A DNA stretch of 64,000 bases from an uncultured Wenzhouxiangella sp. (lineage in GTDB: Bacteria > Pseudomonadota > Gammaproteobacteria > Xanthomonadales > Wenzhouxiangellaceae). The notes under the pieces are model-generated. The model saw only the letters and a program-made list of their open reading frames with translations. It was not told the origin of the DNA and did no database searches. This document shows, piece after piece, positions 40,391-49,408 of the stretch (position 1 is its first letter; the number at the start of each line of letters is the position of its first letter). The stretch is from contig CAJXNU010000002.1 of the NCBI GenBank assembly GCA_913057255.1, positions 1 through 64,000 of the forward strand, given 5' to 3'. The translations under genes and the position numbers were made by a program.

Positions 40391-42382
40391 CTAAATGAGT
40401 GCACGCACCCGCGCTGCCACTGAGTCAGCATCGAGCCCATAGGCTTTAAACAACACCTCAGCCGGTGCTGAAGCACCGAAGGCATCAATTCCAATCGCCG
40501 CACCCGTCGAGCCCACCCACTGGTGCCAGTAAGCGCTCGATCCTGCCTCGATGGCCACGCGGGTCGGGCCCGCCGGTGGCAATACCGTTTCTTGATAGCT
40601 CATTGGCTGTTGTTTAAAACGCTCTGGGTTTGGCATCGAGACCACGCTCACCGCCATGCCCTCTGACTCCAGGCGCTCGGCCACTTCCATCGCCAGTGAC
40701 ACCTCTGAACCGGTGGCCATCAAAATGGCCTTGGCCTCATGGGCGGATTTAAGCACATAGCCACCCCGCTCAATCGCGGCCAGTTGCTCGGCATCACGGC
40801 TTTGATGTGTCAGTCCTTGGCGCGTCAGCACTAGAGCCGATGGGGTGCCGGGTTCTTTGATGGCGGCAGCCCAGGCCACCAAGGTCTCTGTTTTATCGGC
40901 GGGTCGCCAGACGGAGAGTTTGGGGATCAATCTGAGTGAGGAGACATGCTCAATGGGTTGGTGCGTGGGCCCGTCTTCGCCTAGCCCAATCGAGTCGTGG
41001 GTGTAGACATGGATGCTCTTGGTCGGAATCAGTGCCGACATGCGAACGGCATTCCGAGCGTAGTCCGAAAACACCAAAAAGGTGCCGGTGTAGGCAATGA
41101 ACCCACCGTGCAAGTTCAGGCCGTTGGCAATCGCGGTCATGCCAAACTCGCGCACGCCGTAGTAGATGTAGTTGCCGTGTGCCCAGTCGTTGGTGATATC
41201 GATGCTGCCCGACCAAAAGGTGTTATTGGACCCCGTCAAATCGGCCGAACCGCCCAACAGCTCGGGCAAGTGAGGCCCGATGATCTCAAGAGCCATCTCT
41301 GAGGCCTTGCGGGTGGCCACTTTAGACTCATCGGCCTGAATGGCGGTAATGGCCTCTTGCATCAACGCATCAAAGTTCTCAGGCAACTGCCCTTCTAAGC
41401 GTCGCACAAACTCAGCCGCGCGCTCAGGCTCGGCTTCTTGATAGGCATCGAAACGGCTTTGCCAGGCGGCCTCAGCTTCGGCTCCTTTCTCGCGAGCATC
41501 CCATGCCTGCTGGATCTCTTCTGGAATCTCAAATGGCGCGTGTGGCCAGTTCAGCGCTTCACGGGCCTTGGCCACCTCATCTTCGCCCAATGGCGCGCCA
41601 TGGGTGGCCGCCGTGCCCTGCTTGTTGGGTGAGCCAAACCCAATCACGGTCTGACAACAGATCAAGGTGGGCTGGTCAGTGTTGGCTTTGGCCACTTCAA
41701 TGGCCCGATCAATGGCCTCAGCATCGTGCCCATCGACGGCTTCAATCACCTGCCAGCCATAGGCCCGGAAACGGGCTGCGGTGTCGTCACTAAACCAACC
41801 CGAGACATCGCCATCGATCGAAATGTTGTTGTCGTCATAAAACACAATCAGCTTGCCCAAGCCCCAGGTGCCGGCCAAAGAGCAGGCCTCGTGCGACACG
41901 CCTTCCATCAAACAACCATCGCCGGCAAATACCCAAGTATGGTGATCCACAATCGATCGGGCGGGTGTATTGAAACGAGCCGCCAAGAGTTTTTCTGCCA
42001 GCGCCAGCCCCACCGCGTTGGCCAAGCCCTGCCCCAATGGGCCGGTGGTGGTCTCCACCCCGGGTGCCTCACCATATTCTGGGTGGCCTGGCGTCGGCGA
42101 GTGGAATTGACGAAAGTTTTTGATGTCGTCGATGGAAATGGCATAGCCGCTTAAATGCAAGGCCGCATAAAGAAGCATCGAACCATGGCCATTGGAGACC
42201 ACGAAGCGGTCTCGGTCCCACCAATTGGGGTTGTTGGGGTTGTGTTTGAGGTGGTTGTTGTAGAGGACTTCGGCGATATCGGCCATGCCCATGGGCATCC
42301 CTGGGTGGCCACTGTTGGCCTTCTGGACGGCATCCATGGACAGGGCACGGATGGCGTTGGCTAGGTCTCGACGGGTTGGCAT
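40391..42382 (-). CDS. tkt: Transketolase
   Basis: [46 protein letters not shown]; start set at [11 protein letters not shown]. Confidence 0.97.
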   Translation of the reverse strand: MPTRRDLANAIRALSMDAVQKANSGHPGMPMGMADIAEVLYNNHLKHNPNNPNWWDRDRFVVSNGHGSMLLYAALHLSGYAISIDDIKNFRQFHSPTPGHPEYGEAPGVETTTGPLGQGLANAVGLALAEKLLAARFNTPARSIVDHHTWVFAGDGCLMEGVSHEACSLAGTWGLGKLIVFYDDNNISIDGDVSGWFSDDTAARFRAYGWQVIEAVDGHDAEAIDRAIEVAKANTDQPTLICCQTVIGFGSPNKQGTAATHGAPLGEDEVAKAREALNWPHAPFEIPEEIQQAWDAREKGAEAEAAWQSRFDAYQEAEPERAAEFVRRLEGQLPENFDALMQEAITAIQADESKVATRKASEMALEIIGPHLPELLGGSADLTGSNNTFWSGSIDITNDWAHGNYIYYGVREFGMTAIANGLNLHGGFIAYTGTFLVFSDYARNAVRMSALIPTKSIHVYTHDSIGLGEDGPTHQPIEHVSSLRLIPKLSVWRPADKTETLVAWAAAIKEPGTPSALVLTRQGLTHQSRDAEQLAAIERGGYVLKSAHEAKAILMATGSEVSLAMEVAERLESEGMAVSVVSMPNPERFKQQPMSYQETVLPPAGPTRVAIEAGSSAYWHQWVGSTGAAIGIDAFGASAPAEVLFKAYGLDADSVAARVRALI

Positions 42383-42515
42383 GGTCAAATCACTCTCTAT
42401 GTGGTCGGTTTGGCAGAGGCGCTGGCAAGCCTTGGCATTGTGCCCCTCAATGCCCATAAGATCAAGGCAGACGGGGACATTGGTGACGATTTTGGGTGCA
42501 AGTTCTGGGCCGCTT

Positions 42516-42524
42516 TGCTACAAT
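42516..42524 (+). promoter_or_regulatory. Candidate extended -10 promoter element upstream of the exported orphan pair
   Basis: TGCTACAAT (TGn + TACAAT) about 80 nt upstream of the ORF; no convincing -35. Confidence 0.3.
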
Positions 42525-42608
42525 TTGGGCAAGCGGTGCAACACCGGTGGCCTAAATTGATCAGGCATTAAACTTTTCGGGGGTTTGAGGCTCTAAAGAC
42601 GCATTGTG

Positions 42609-43739
42609 ATGATAACCATTCCATCTAAGCTCGGCCCACAGCAAAACGCGCGTTCGTTTGGATCGCTCGTGCGTGGGCTGGCTCTGGTGAGCGCATTGCT
42701 TGTCATCGCCCCGCTGGCCTGGGCTCAAGATGCCGACAACTCAGCCAACTCGTCGGCCAATCTCAACAACCCTTCAGACAGCTATCCCGCTTTGTTGGCG
42801 CCGCAAGCGCCTCTGGGTCTTCCTGGTAGCCGACCCCGTTTGAGCGTGTCAGTGCCACTATCGGGTCCCCTGACCGACCGTATTTTGGGGCTGGAGGGCC
42901 TGCAAGCCAGTGTTGCAGACAGCGAGTCAAACGCAGATTCGGGTGACCGTTTTTCATGGTCGCTTCGGGCTTGGCAGCTCAATACGGCGAGCCTCGCGCA
43001 CATCCAATGCAGCCAGCACACCCTGACGCTGGACACATTTTTGGCTAAGAACTGCCAGTTTGTCGATCAGCCAGTGCCTGACAACGCGGTGAACTTGGTC
43101 CAGATCCAAGGCGAGTGGACCGCAGCACCCAATGTCAACGTGGGGCTTGGCTTGTTTCGGTCTGAGCAATCGGATGACCAGCTCAGCGATCAACTCGGTC
43201 AGCCGTTGGATCAATTGGCTTCACTGTTCGGTTTGCCCAGTGCCACGCCCGCCACCCCGGCTGGCTTGGTAGAAGGGGCCGTGGCCAATGTCAGCTTTGG
43301 CATTGAGGTCGAGCGCGTGGGTGATTTCTTAGTCGGCCTGCAACTGGCTCGGTATCGTCAGCGCAGCAGCTTAATGGACTTAGGCGATCCCACCGAGTGG
43401 GCAGCCGCGGGGCGATTTGATGACCAGCTCACCAATGCGGCACAGCTGAATTTGGCTTGGCAACGCGGCAATTTTCGTGGGGATTTATTGGGCCGCTATG
43501 TGGACCGGCCCATCCGCTTGGGTCAGCTCGGCGATCAAACGATCACGGCGCCCCCCAGTGGGTTTGATTTGGAGTTCTCATGGCGGCCTGGTAGCGCCTC
43601 GTTTAGTATCGGCGTGAGCAATGTGCTCGATCAAGGCGCATCAACGACCAAGGCGGCTGGAGACACCCGCACCACCGATGAAGGGGTTCGAGACATTTAT
43701 GGACGCATCCCCTATGTTCGCTACAAACAAGACCTCTAA
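42609..43739 (+). CDS. Exported protein of unknown function, possible outer-membrane beta-barrel
   Basis: N-terminal signal sequence (ALLVIAPLAWAQ), beta-rich alternating pattern, C-terminus GRIPYVRYKQDL. Start could be GTG at 42606. Confidence 0.7.
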   Translation: MITIPSKLGPQQNARSFGSLVRGLALVSALLVIAPLAWAQDADNSANSSANLNNPSDSYPALLAPQAPLGLPGSRPRLSVSVPLSGPLTDRILGLEGLQASVADSESNADSGDRFSWSLRAWQLNTASLAHIQCSQHTLTLDTFLAKNCQFVDQPVPDNAVNLVQIQGEWTAAPNVNVGLGLFRSEQSDDQLSDQLGQPLDQLASLFGLPSATPATPAGLVEGAVANVSFGIEVERVGDFLVGLQLARYRQRSSLMDLGDPTEWAAAGRFDDQLTNAAQLNLAWQRGNFRGDLLGRYVDRPIRLGQLGDQTITAPPSGFDLEFSWRPGSASFSIGVSNVLDQGASTTKAAGDTRTTDEGVRDIYGRIPYVRYKQDL

Positions 43740-43740
43740 T

Positions 43741-44289
43741 ATGACCAAACGACTTTTTTCTTTGCCAGCCTTGGCCGTTGCCATGACTGTGGCTTTCTCT
43801 GGTGTGGCGCTTGCCCAAGACAGTGACGCGCCCATTGAGGAGCGCATGAGCACAGCCGAACGTCAAGCCACGGGCATCAACAAACTGACCGCAGATGAGC
43901 TAGCCGCATTGAATGCCTGGCTGAGCCGTCAACAAGCCGAAGTGGTGGAGCGTGAGGTGGCTGAAGCCACTCAGGCCATTGAAGCACAGCAGCAAGAGCA
44001 ATCCGAGGATCGCCGGGGACTTCGGGAGAGAATTGCTGATGTCTTTGCCGGCGATGACAATGACTCGGACACCATCACCTCTCGTTTGGTTGGCACCTTC
44101 GATGGCTGGGATGGCGAGACCGTGTTTGAACTCGAAAATGGCATGGTCTGGCGCCAAGCCGAGACCAACCTCTACACCGTTCGCGCCACCACCAATCCAG
44201 AAGTGGTGATTCGTCGCGGCTTGTTTGATCGCTGGCGTTTACAAGTCAAAGGCTATAACAAACGTCTCACCGTCGAACGCGTTAAATAA
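43741..44289 (+). CDS. Small exported protein of unknown function
   Basis: Signal peptide MTKRLFSLPALAVAMTVAFSGVALAQ; TGINKLTADELAALNAWLSRQ; ATG 1 nt after the previous stop. Confidence 0.75.
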   Translation: MTKRLFSLPALAVAMTVAFSGVALAQDSDAPIEERMSTAERQATGINKLTADELAALNAWLSRQQAEVVEREVAEATQAIEAQQQEQSEDRRGLRERIADVFAGDDNDSDTITSRLVGTFDGWDGETVFELENGMVWRQAETNLYTVRATTNPEVVIRRGLFDRWRLQVKGYNKRLTVERVK

Positions 44290-44603
44290 AGCCACAGCAA
44301 CCAGCCACGGCCGATCAGGTAAAAGGCCAAGCCCAGCACCAGCAGCACCACGCTCATCATCGGCGGTGGCCATTGCCAACCTTGGCCGCCGGCAAACCAC
44401 CAACTCAGCGCACCAGCAAACGCCAATACCAACGCCATCAACGACAGCGACTTGGCTCGACTTAAATGTCGCTGTCGCTTGATCTGTGCCATCTCGGCTC
44501 GACGCTCAGGCGTCATCTCACCCAAGGACGCGCCACAGTGAGGGCACACCTTTGCCATGGAAGAAATGCGTTTTTGACACGCAGGACATTGAACGATCGC
44601 CAT
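44253..44603 (-). CDS. Zinc-ribbon membrane protein
   Basis: CPACQKRISSMAKVCPHCGASLGE followed by two hydrophobic helices. Confidence 0.8.
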   Translation of the reverse strand: MAIVQCPACQKRISSMAKVCPHCGASLGEMTPERRAEMAQIKRQRHLSRAKSLSLMALVLAFAGALSWWFAGGQGWQWPPPMMSVVLLVLGLAFYLIGRGWLLWLYLTRSTVRRLL

Positions 44604-44617
44604 AGGTTCTTACCGTA

Positions 44618-45922
44618 TCATTGGATGCGATCTAAGTCTGGGAAGAAAGACAATTTGACGGCCAGACCCCCTTCAGGTCGGTTTGCAAACTCAATGGTCC
44701 AGCCATACAAATCAACCAAACGCTTCACAATCGACAGCCCCAATCCAGAGCCTTTGGTGCCACTGGTTTGTCGTCCTCGGAAGTGACGATCAAACACACG
44801 CGGGAGTTCTTCTGGATCAATGCCCGGTCCCGTGTCTTGAATGGTGACCTGTCCGCTGCCCACCACCAAACACACCTCACCTTCTTTGGTGTAGCGGACG
44901 GCATTGCCCACCAAATTCCCCAGCACCACGGAGATCACCGCCTCCGGTGCAATCACGCTGACCTCATCTTCTACACGAAGTTTGAGTGACAGCGAACGGT
45001 CTCCGATGAGCGGGCGATAATTGTCGAGCACTTGATTGGCAATGTCGCCCACCGCTTGTGCGGTCTCAGATCCCAGATCGCCGTGGTTGGCTCGGACCAG
45101 ATACAGCAGTGCTGTGGTGGTGTCGGTGGATTGTCTGGCTGCACGGGCAATCCGCAACAGACGCTCGCGGTTGCGATCGGTTAAATCTGGCTGAGAGAGC
45201 ATCAGCTCTGTTGCACCGGCAATCACCGCCAGCGGTGTGCGCAATTCGTGCGACACATCGGCATTGAATGCTTGGTCTCGCTCAATTAACTCGTGTTGAC
45301 GAGCGGCATAATCATCCAATGCGGCGGCCAACTGGCCCACCTCATCATCGGGAAAATGCTTTTGTAAGTTCACGGATGGATCGTTCTCATCGAGCGCTTC
45401 TAGGCGTTTGGCCAAGGCGCTGACCGGTGCCAGCACCCGCCCCGATGACCAGATACCCAAAGCCAACGAGAGCGCGGAGAAAAACACCACCACGGCAATC
45501 AGTGCCATGATCAGCCGGCGCGACAACTCGCGGTTGTCGGATATGTCATAGGTGAGAAACACCCAAAAGTCATCCTCTTTTCGAATGATGGCCTTGTAGT
45601 AGGCATCATCGACGCTGACCTCATGCACCCCCGATGGCAATGCCCGAAAAGGCACCGGTACAATGTCGGCGCGCTCAGGACGGGTCACATAACCTTGAAT
45701 GCGCGTGTAAAAAGGCTCAACCAAGGTGGGGTCTTCTCTCAGATCCACAATGTACTGATCGACCTCATCGGCCAGTGTTTGGGTGATCAATGCATCTTCC
45801 AAGAGGTTTTGGAGGAACAACACGGCGATGGCGAACAAGGCACTCAGCAGTGTGCCAAAAACCAAAAACGACAGGATCAGTCGACTTCTAAGACGGCGCC
45901 GGTATTTCATCCGGTACTTCAT
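44618..45922 (-). CDS. Two-component sensor histidine kinase
   Basis: Two TM segments, HAMP-like region, H-box DVSHELRTPLAVI, N/G boxes (NLVGNAVRYT, DTGPGID, GSGLGLSIVKRL). Exact start uncertain. Confidence 0.92.
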   Translation of the reverse strand: MKYRMKYRRRLRSRLILSFLVFGTLLSALFAIAVLFLQNLLEDALITQTLADEVDQYIVDLREDPTLVEPFYTRIQGYVTRPERADIVPVPFRALPSGVHEVSVDDAYYKAIIRKEDDFWVFLTYDISDNRELSRRLIMALIAVVVFFSALSLALGIWSSGRVLAPVSALAKRLEALDENDPSVNLQKHFPDDEVGQLAAALDDYAARQHELIERDQAFNADVSHELRTPLAVIAGATELMLSQPDLTDRNRERLLRIARAARQSTDTTTALLYLVRANHGDLGSETAQAVGDIANQVLDNYRPLIGDRSLSLKLRVEDEVSVIAPEAVISVVLGNLVGNAVRYTKEGEVCLVVGSGQVTIQDTGPGIDPEELPRVFDRHFRGRQTSGTKGSGLGLSIVKRLVDLYGWTIEFANRPEGGLAVKLSFFPDLDRIQ

Positions 45923-46592
45923 CTGACGCCACCAAGCTGTACCCAATGCCGTGGCGGGTTTGAATCATGGCCTGACCAAACGGCTTATCAATGGCCACTC
46001 GAAGCGAGTGAATGTGAACGCGCAAACTGTCTGAGTCGGGAAGCTCTTCACCCCAAACATGATGCTCCAACTCGCGGCGGGTCACGACGGCTGGGGAAGC
46101 GCTCATCAGCTTTTCTAATAACTTCAAACCAATGGGATTTAAGTCAATCGGTTTGCCTTGGCGGGTCACCCGATACGTCTCTAAGTTGTATTCCAAATCA
46201 CCCACGGTCAGCACCGTTGGCTTGATGCGCTGGCCGCGTCTGGCCAACACCTCGATGCGCGCCTCGACTTCTTTGAGCTCAAATGGCTTGACCAAATAAT
46301 CGTCTGCGCCAGAGTCAAACCCAGCCAGCTTGTCTTCGAGCTGGTCGCGTGCGGTGAGCATCAAAATCGGCGTTTCGATTTTCTTCTCTTCGCGAAGCTG
46401 ACGGGCCACCTCCAGCCCATCCATACCGGGTAAGGACAAATCAAGCACGAGCGCATCAAAGGTGTGGGTGCTGGCCAGATTGAGGCCGGTGACACCATCA
46501 TAGGCGTAATCCACCTCATGCCCACGGTCTGAGAGAAAGTCCCCCAGATTGGCGGCGATGTCGCGATTGTCTTCTACGATGAGTATGCGCAT
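45888..46592 (-). CDS. OmpR/PhoP-family response regulator
   Basis: MRILIVEDNRDIAANLGDFL; ALVLDLSLPGMDGLEV; winged-helix C-terminus (LRVHIHSLRVAIDKPF...TRHGIGYSL). Confidence 0.95.
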   Translation of the reverse strand: MRILIVEDNRDIAANLGDFLSDRGHEVDYAYDGVTGLNLASTHTFDALVLDLSLPGMDGLEVARQLREEKKIETPILMLTARDQLEDKLAGFDSGADDYLVKPFELKEVEARIEVLARRGQRIKPTVLTVGDLEYNLETYRVTRQGKPIDLNPIGLKLLEKLMSASPAVVTRRELEHHVWGEELPDSDSLRVHIHSLRVAIDKPFGQAMIQTRHGIGYSLVASDEVPDEIPAPS

Positions 46593-46601
46593 GACTTGAT
46601 T

Positions 46602-46670
46602 CTACAAAAAAAACGGCCCGGGCAAATCGCTTGCCCGGGCCCACAGTGCCCTGTCCATCGGCGTCGACAT
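46602..46670 (-). other. Candidate 22-codon leader ORF overlapping the pre-regulator terminator
   Basis: ATG TCG ACG CCG ATG GAC AGG GCA CTG TGG GCC CGG GCA AGC GAT TTG CCC GGG CCG TTT TTT TTG TAG = MSTPMDRALWARASDLPGPFFL; no strong Shine-Dalgarno seen. Confidence 0.3.
46605..46642 (-). terminator. Intrinsic terminator/attenuator immediately upstream of the response-regulator start
   Basis: Minus strand GCCCGGGCAA-GCGAT-TTGCCCGGGC followed by CGTTTTTTTTG; T tract ends about 13 nt before ATG. Confidence 0.8.
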
Positions 46671-46718
46671 TGGAGTCTGACCAAAGAATGAAGAAACCTT
46701 TAGACCTTGACCGACTGT

Positions 46719-46751
46719 AGAATACGATTGAGGGGGTTAACAGATGGTTAA
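46719..46751 (-). promoter_or_regulatory. Candidate OmpR-family regulator box and promoter of the two-component operon
   Basis: Perfect direct repeat GGTTAA-N5-GGTTAA (46735-46751, plus-strand reading; 11-bp period) about 10 bp upstream of minus-strand TATTCT (46724-46719). Confidence 0.55.
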
Positions 46752-46801
46752 AAACCGCCCAAAATTCATGCTGTTGGATTAAAAGATAGCCAAAAAGCAC
46801 C

Positions 46802-46823
46802 AAAACCCCCGTCTAACGGGGGC
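46802..46823 (-). terminator. Hairpin with minus-strand T tract in the yggS 5' leader
   Basis: CCCCCG-TCTAA-CGGGGG with AAAA to its left on + (TTTT downstream on -). Confidence 0.45.
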
Positions 46824-46837
46824 GATGAGGAATCGAC

Positions 46838-47527
46838 ATGTCAACGATCAAAGCGGCCTATCAGGCAACATTGGAGCGGATTGAGACGGCCTTGGTCGAT
46901 GCCGGCCGACCGCCTGAGAGCGTGCATTTGTTGGCGGTGAGCAAGACCCGTCCAGCCCAGGCCGTAGCTGAGCTAGCCCAATTGGGGCAAAGGGCCTTTG
47001 GCGAGAACTATGTCTCTGAGGGGGTGGCTAAGATTGAGGAGCTGAACCACTTAGATCTTGATTGGCACTTCATTGGACCCATTCAATCCAATAAGACACG
47101 TGCCATTGCCGAATCATTTGATTGGGTCCACAGTGTGGACCGAAAAAAGCTCATCACCCGCCTCAATGACCAGCGCCCAACAGACCGACCGCCTCTCAAT
47201 GTGCTGATTCAAGTCAATCTCGATGGTGAAGTACAAAAAGCCGGGTGTGACCCCAGCGAGATCCCCGAACTGGCCAATCTCATCGACCAATCCCCTCGGC
47301 TCACACTTCGAGGTTTGATGGCGATTCCGGCTCCCAGAGCAGAGTGGGCCGAGCAAATAGAGGTGTTCAATACCCTGGCGGGGCATTTTGAAGATCTGCG
47401 TCGTGCCCATCCAAGCGTGGATGCCCTATCGGCTGGGATGTCCGATGATCTGGAGGCCGCCATTGCAGCGGGGGCCAACTGGGTCCGGATTGGCACAGCG
47501 CTGTTTGGCGCGCGCGCATCAGCCTGA
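46838..47527 (+). CDS. YggS family PLP homeostasis protein
   Basis: LLAVSKTRPAQAV, FGENYVSEGVAKI, WHFIGPIQSNKTR, LSAGMSDDLEAAIAAGANWVRIGTALFG. Confidence 0.96.
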   Translation: MSTIKAAYQATLERIETALVDAGRPPESVHLLAVSKTRPAQAVAELAQLGQRAFGENYVSEGVAKIEELNHLDLDWHFIGPIQSNKTRAIAESFDWVHSVDRKKLITRLNDQRPTDRPPLNVLIQVNLDGEVQKAGCDPSEIPELANLIDQSPRLTLRGLMAIPAPRAEWAEQIEVFNTLAGHFEDLRRAHPSVDALSAGMSDDLEAAIAAGANWVRIGTALFGARASA

Positions 47528-47571
47528 TTGTCGATGGCATGCTCTACAATAGAGGCATGCATGCTTATACG

Positions 47572-48399
47572 ATGACGTTTGTGGGTGGTGGCCATATGGC
47601 CAGCGCCTTGATTGGTGGCCTGATCGGCTCTGATGTGTCGCCAGAGCGCGTGCAGGTGGTCGACCCATCAGCTGAACGCCGAGAACTACTTGCAACAAAA
47701 TGGGGCATCAGCGCACACGCCGCATTGGATGAGACCGCCACTCAAGTGGATGTCTTGATTTTGGCTGTCAAGCCCCAAATCATGCCCGAGGTGTTGGCCC
47801 AGATCCGCCCCCACTTGTCCAATGATCCGTGCCCCATGATCATCAGCGTGGCCAGCGGAATTAACCTCCATGCCATTGAGACCGCTCTTGGACCGCGCCC
47901 CGTGGTGCGAACCATGCCCAACACACCGGCGCTGGTGGGCGCTGGCATCACGGCATTGGTGAGTAATGAGGCACTCGAAGACACCCATCGACAGTGGGCC
48001 AATGATTTGATGGGACGGGTCGGGGAGTGCGTCTGGCTTGACGACGAAGCCGACATTGATTTGGTCACCGCCATCTCAGGCTCTGGTCCTGCGTATTTCT
48101 TCGCGCTTACAGAACACTTGGTTACCAGTGCCATCCAGCATGGACTGTCGCCAACAATAGCCGAACAGCTGGCTCATCAAACAGCCCATGGCGCCGGTCA
48201 AATGCTGAAAACGCGCGAAGCATCCGCGGCTTTGCTGCGCCAACAGGTGACCTCACCCGGTGGCACCACCGAAGCGGCCTTGAATGTATTGAATCAAAAT
48301 CAATTCGCCCAGATCGTCGATGAAGCGGTCAGCGCGGCTCAAGCCAGAAGTCAGGCACTCGGTGCTCAAAATGCCGAGCAGCCATCGAAGGAGTCCTAG
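47572..48399 (+). CDS. proC: Pyrroline-5-carboxylate reductase
   Basis: FVGGGHMASALIGGL; VVRTMPNTPALVGAGITAL; SGSGPAYFFALTEHL; SPGGTTEAAL. Confidence 0.95.
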   Translation: MTFVGGGHMASALIGGLIGSDVSPERVQVVDPSAERRELLATKWGISAHAALDETATQVDVLILAVKPQIMPEVLAQIRPHLSNDPCPMIISVASGINLHAIETALGPRPVVRTMPNTPALVGAGITALVSNEALEDTHRQWANDLMGRVGECVWLDDEADIDLVTAISGSGPAYFFALTEHLVTSAIQHGLSPTIAEQLAHQTAHGAGQMLKTREASAALLRQQVTSPGGTTEAALNVLNQNQFAQIVDEAVSAAQARSQALGAQNAEQPSKES

Positions 48400-48402
48400 T
48401 CA

Positions 48403-48942
48403 ATGGGTTCATTTAATCAAGCGATGATGTTTTTGGTCGAAACCGTCCTCCAAATCTATTTGGTGGCCATGCTGATCCGTTTGCTGCTCGAGATGAGTCG
48501 AGCGGATTTTTATAATCCAGCGGTTCAGTTTTTGGTGCAGATCACCAACCCAGTGATCGCCCCTTTGGCCAAAATCTTGCCCCGCTCATCAAAAGTCAAC
48601 ATCGCCGGTTTCGTTGCGCTGTATTTAATCCAGCTGCTCTCGCTATTTGCTCTGGTGGCACTCTCTGGACAATCTGTCGATGTGGGCATGTTGATGCTGT
48701 TGAGCGTGATGCGCCTTTTGAGACTGTTGCTGACCACTTATTTCATGCTCATCATCATCAGCGTGATCCTATCGTGGGTTGGCCAAGGCTTTAGACATCC
48801 CATCATTCCATTGATTTATCAGTTGGTTGACCCAGTTTTAATGCCGATCAGGCGCGTCCTGCCGAACATGGGTGGCTTAGATCTCTCGCCTTTGGTGGCG
48901 ATTATTGGCATTCAATTTTTGATGATTTGGTTGGGGCTTTAA
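48403..48942 (+). CDS. YggT family membrane protein
   Basis: Two YggT repeats with TM segments (LIRLLLEMSRADFYNPAVQFLVQITNPVIAPL; HPIIPLIYQLVDPVLMPIRRVLP). Confidence 0.93.
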   Translation: MGSFNQAMMFLVETVLQIYLVAMLIRLLLEMSRADFYNPAVQFLVQITNPVIAPLAKILPRSSKVNIAGFVALYLIQLLSLFALVALSGQSVDVGMLMLLSVMRLLRLLLTTYFMLIIISVILSWVGQGFRHPIIPLIYQLVDPVLMPIRRVLPNMGGLDLSPLVAIIGIQFLMIWLGL

Positions 48943-48943
48943 G

Positions 48944-49408
48944 ATGAACTATCCGCGCATCAATGGCTGGATTCTTGCGATGGCTGTCTCCATTGCCCTG
49001 ACGCTTGCTAACACGGGTGGGGCGGAACAAGCCAGTCGGTTTAATGGCTATATCGCACACTACAATACATTCAACTCCACCTTTCTCACGCCCGATGTGG
49101 CCCGCGCTTATGGCATCACCCGATCAGGCAATCTGGCCCTATTGAATGTGGCCGTTCTCAAAGAAAATCCTGGCGCACTCAACGAACCTGTCAATGCTCG
49201 GGTGGAAGTGCAGGCCACCAATCTGGCGGGTCAAAGAAAAGTCATTGAAATGACTGAAATCGAAGATGCCGGTGCGATCTATTACATTGGCACCTTCCGA
49301 ATCCGCAATGAAGAGCGCATCAACTTCGTGATCAATATCACCCCAGTCAATGGCATGGCTCGGCCTCACACCATTCGTTTCAACCAAATTTTTTATGCAG
49401 AACAGTGA
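48944..49408 (+). CDS. DUF4426 domain-containing exported protein
   Basis: Signal peptide; YIAHYNTFNSTFLTPDVARAYGITRSGNLALLNVAVL; position in the yggS-proC-yggT neighbourhood. Confidence 0.85.
   Translation: MNYPRINGWILAMAVSIALTLANTGGAEQASRFNGYIAHYNTFNSTFLTPDVARAYGITRSGNLALLNVAVLKENPGALNEPVNARVEVQATNLAGQRKVIEMTEIEDAGAIYYIGTFRIRNEERINFVINITPVNGMARPHTIRFNQIFYAEQ

Noticed and set aside
46516-46803. 95-aa minus-strand ORF spanning the two-component leader
   Set aside because: Runs through promoter-like elements and into the regulator gene in another frame; the 22-codon ORF is the more interesting leader candidate.
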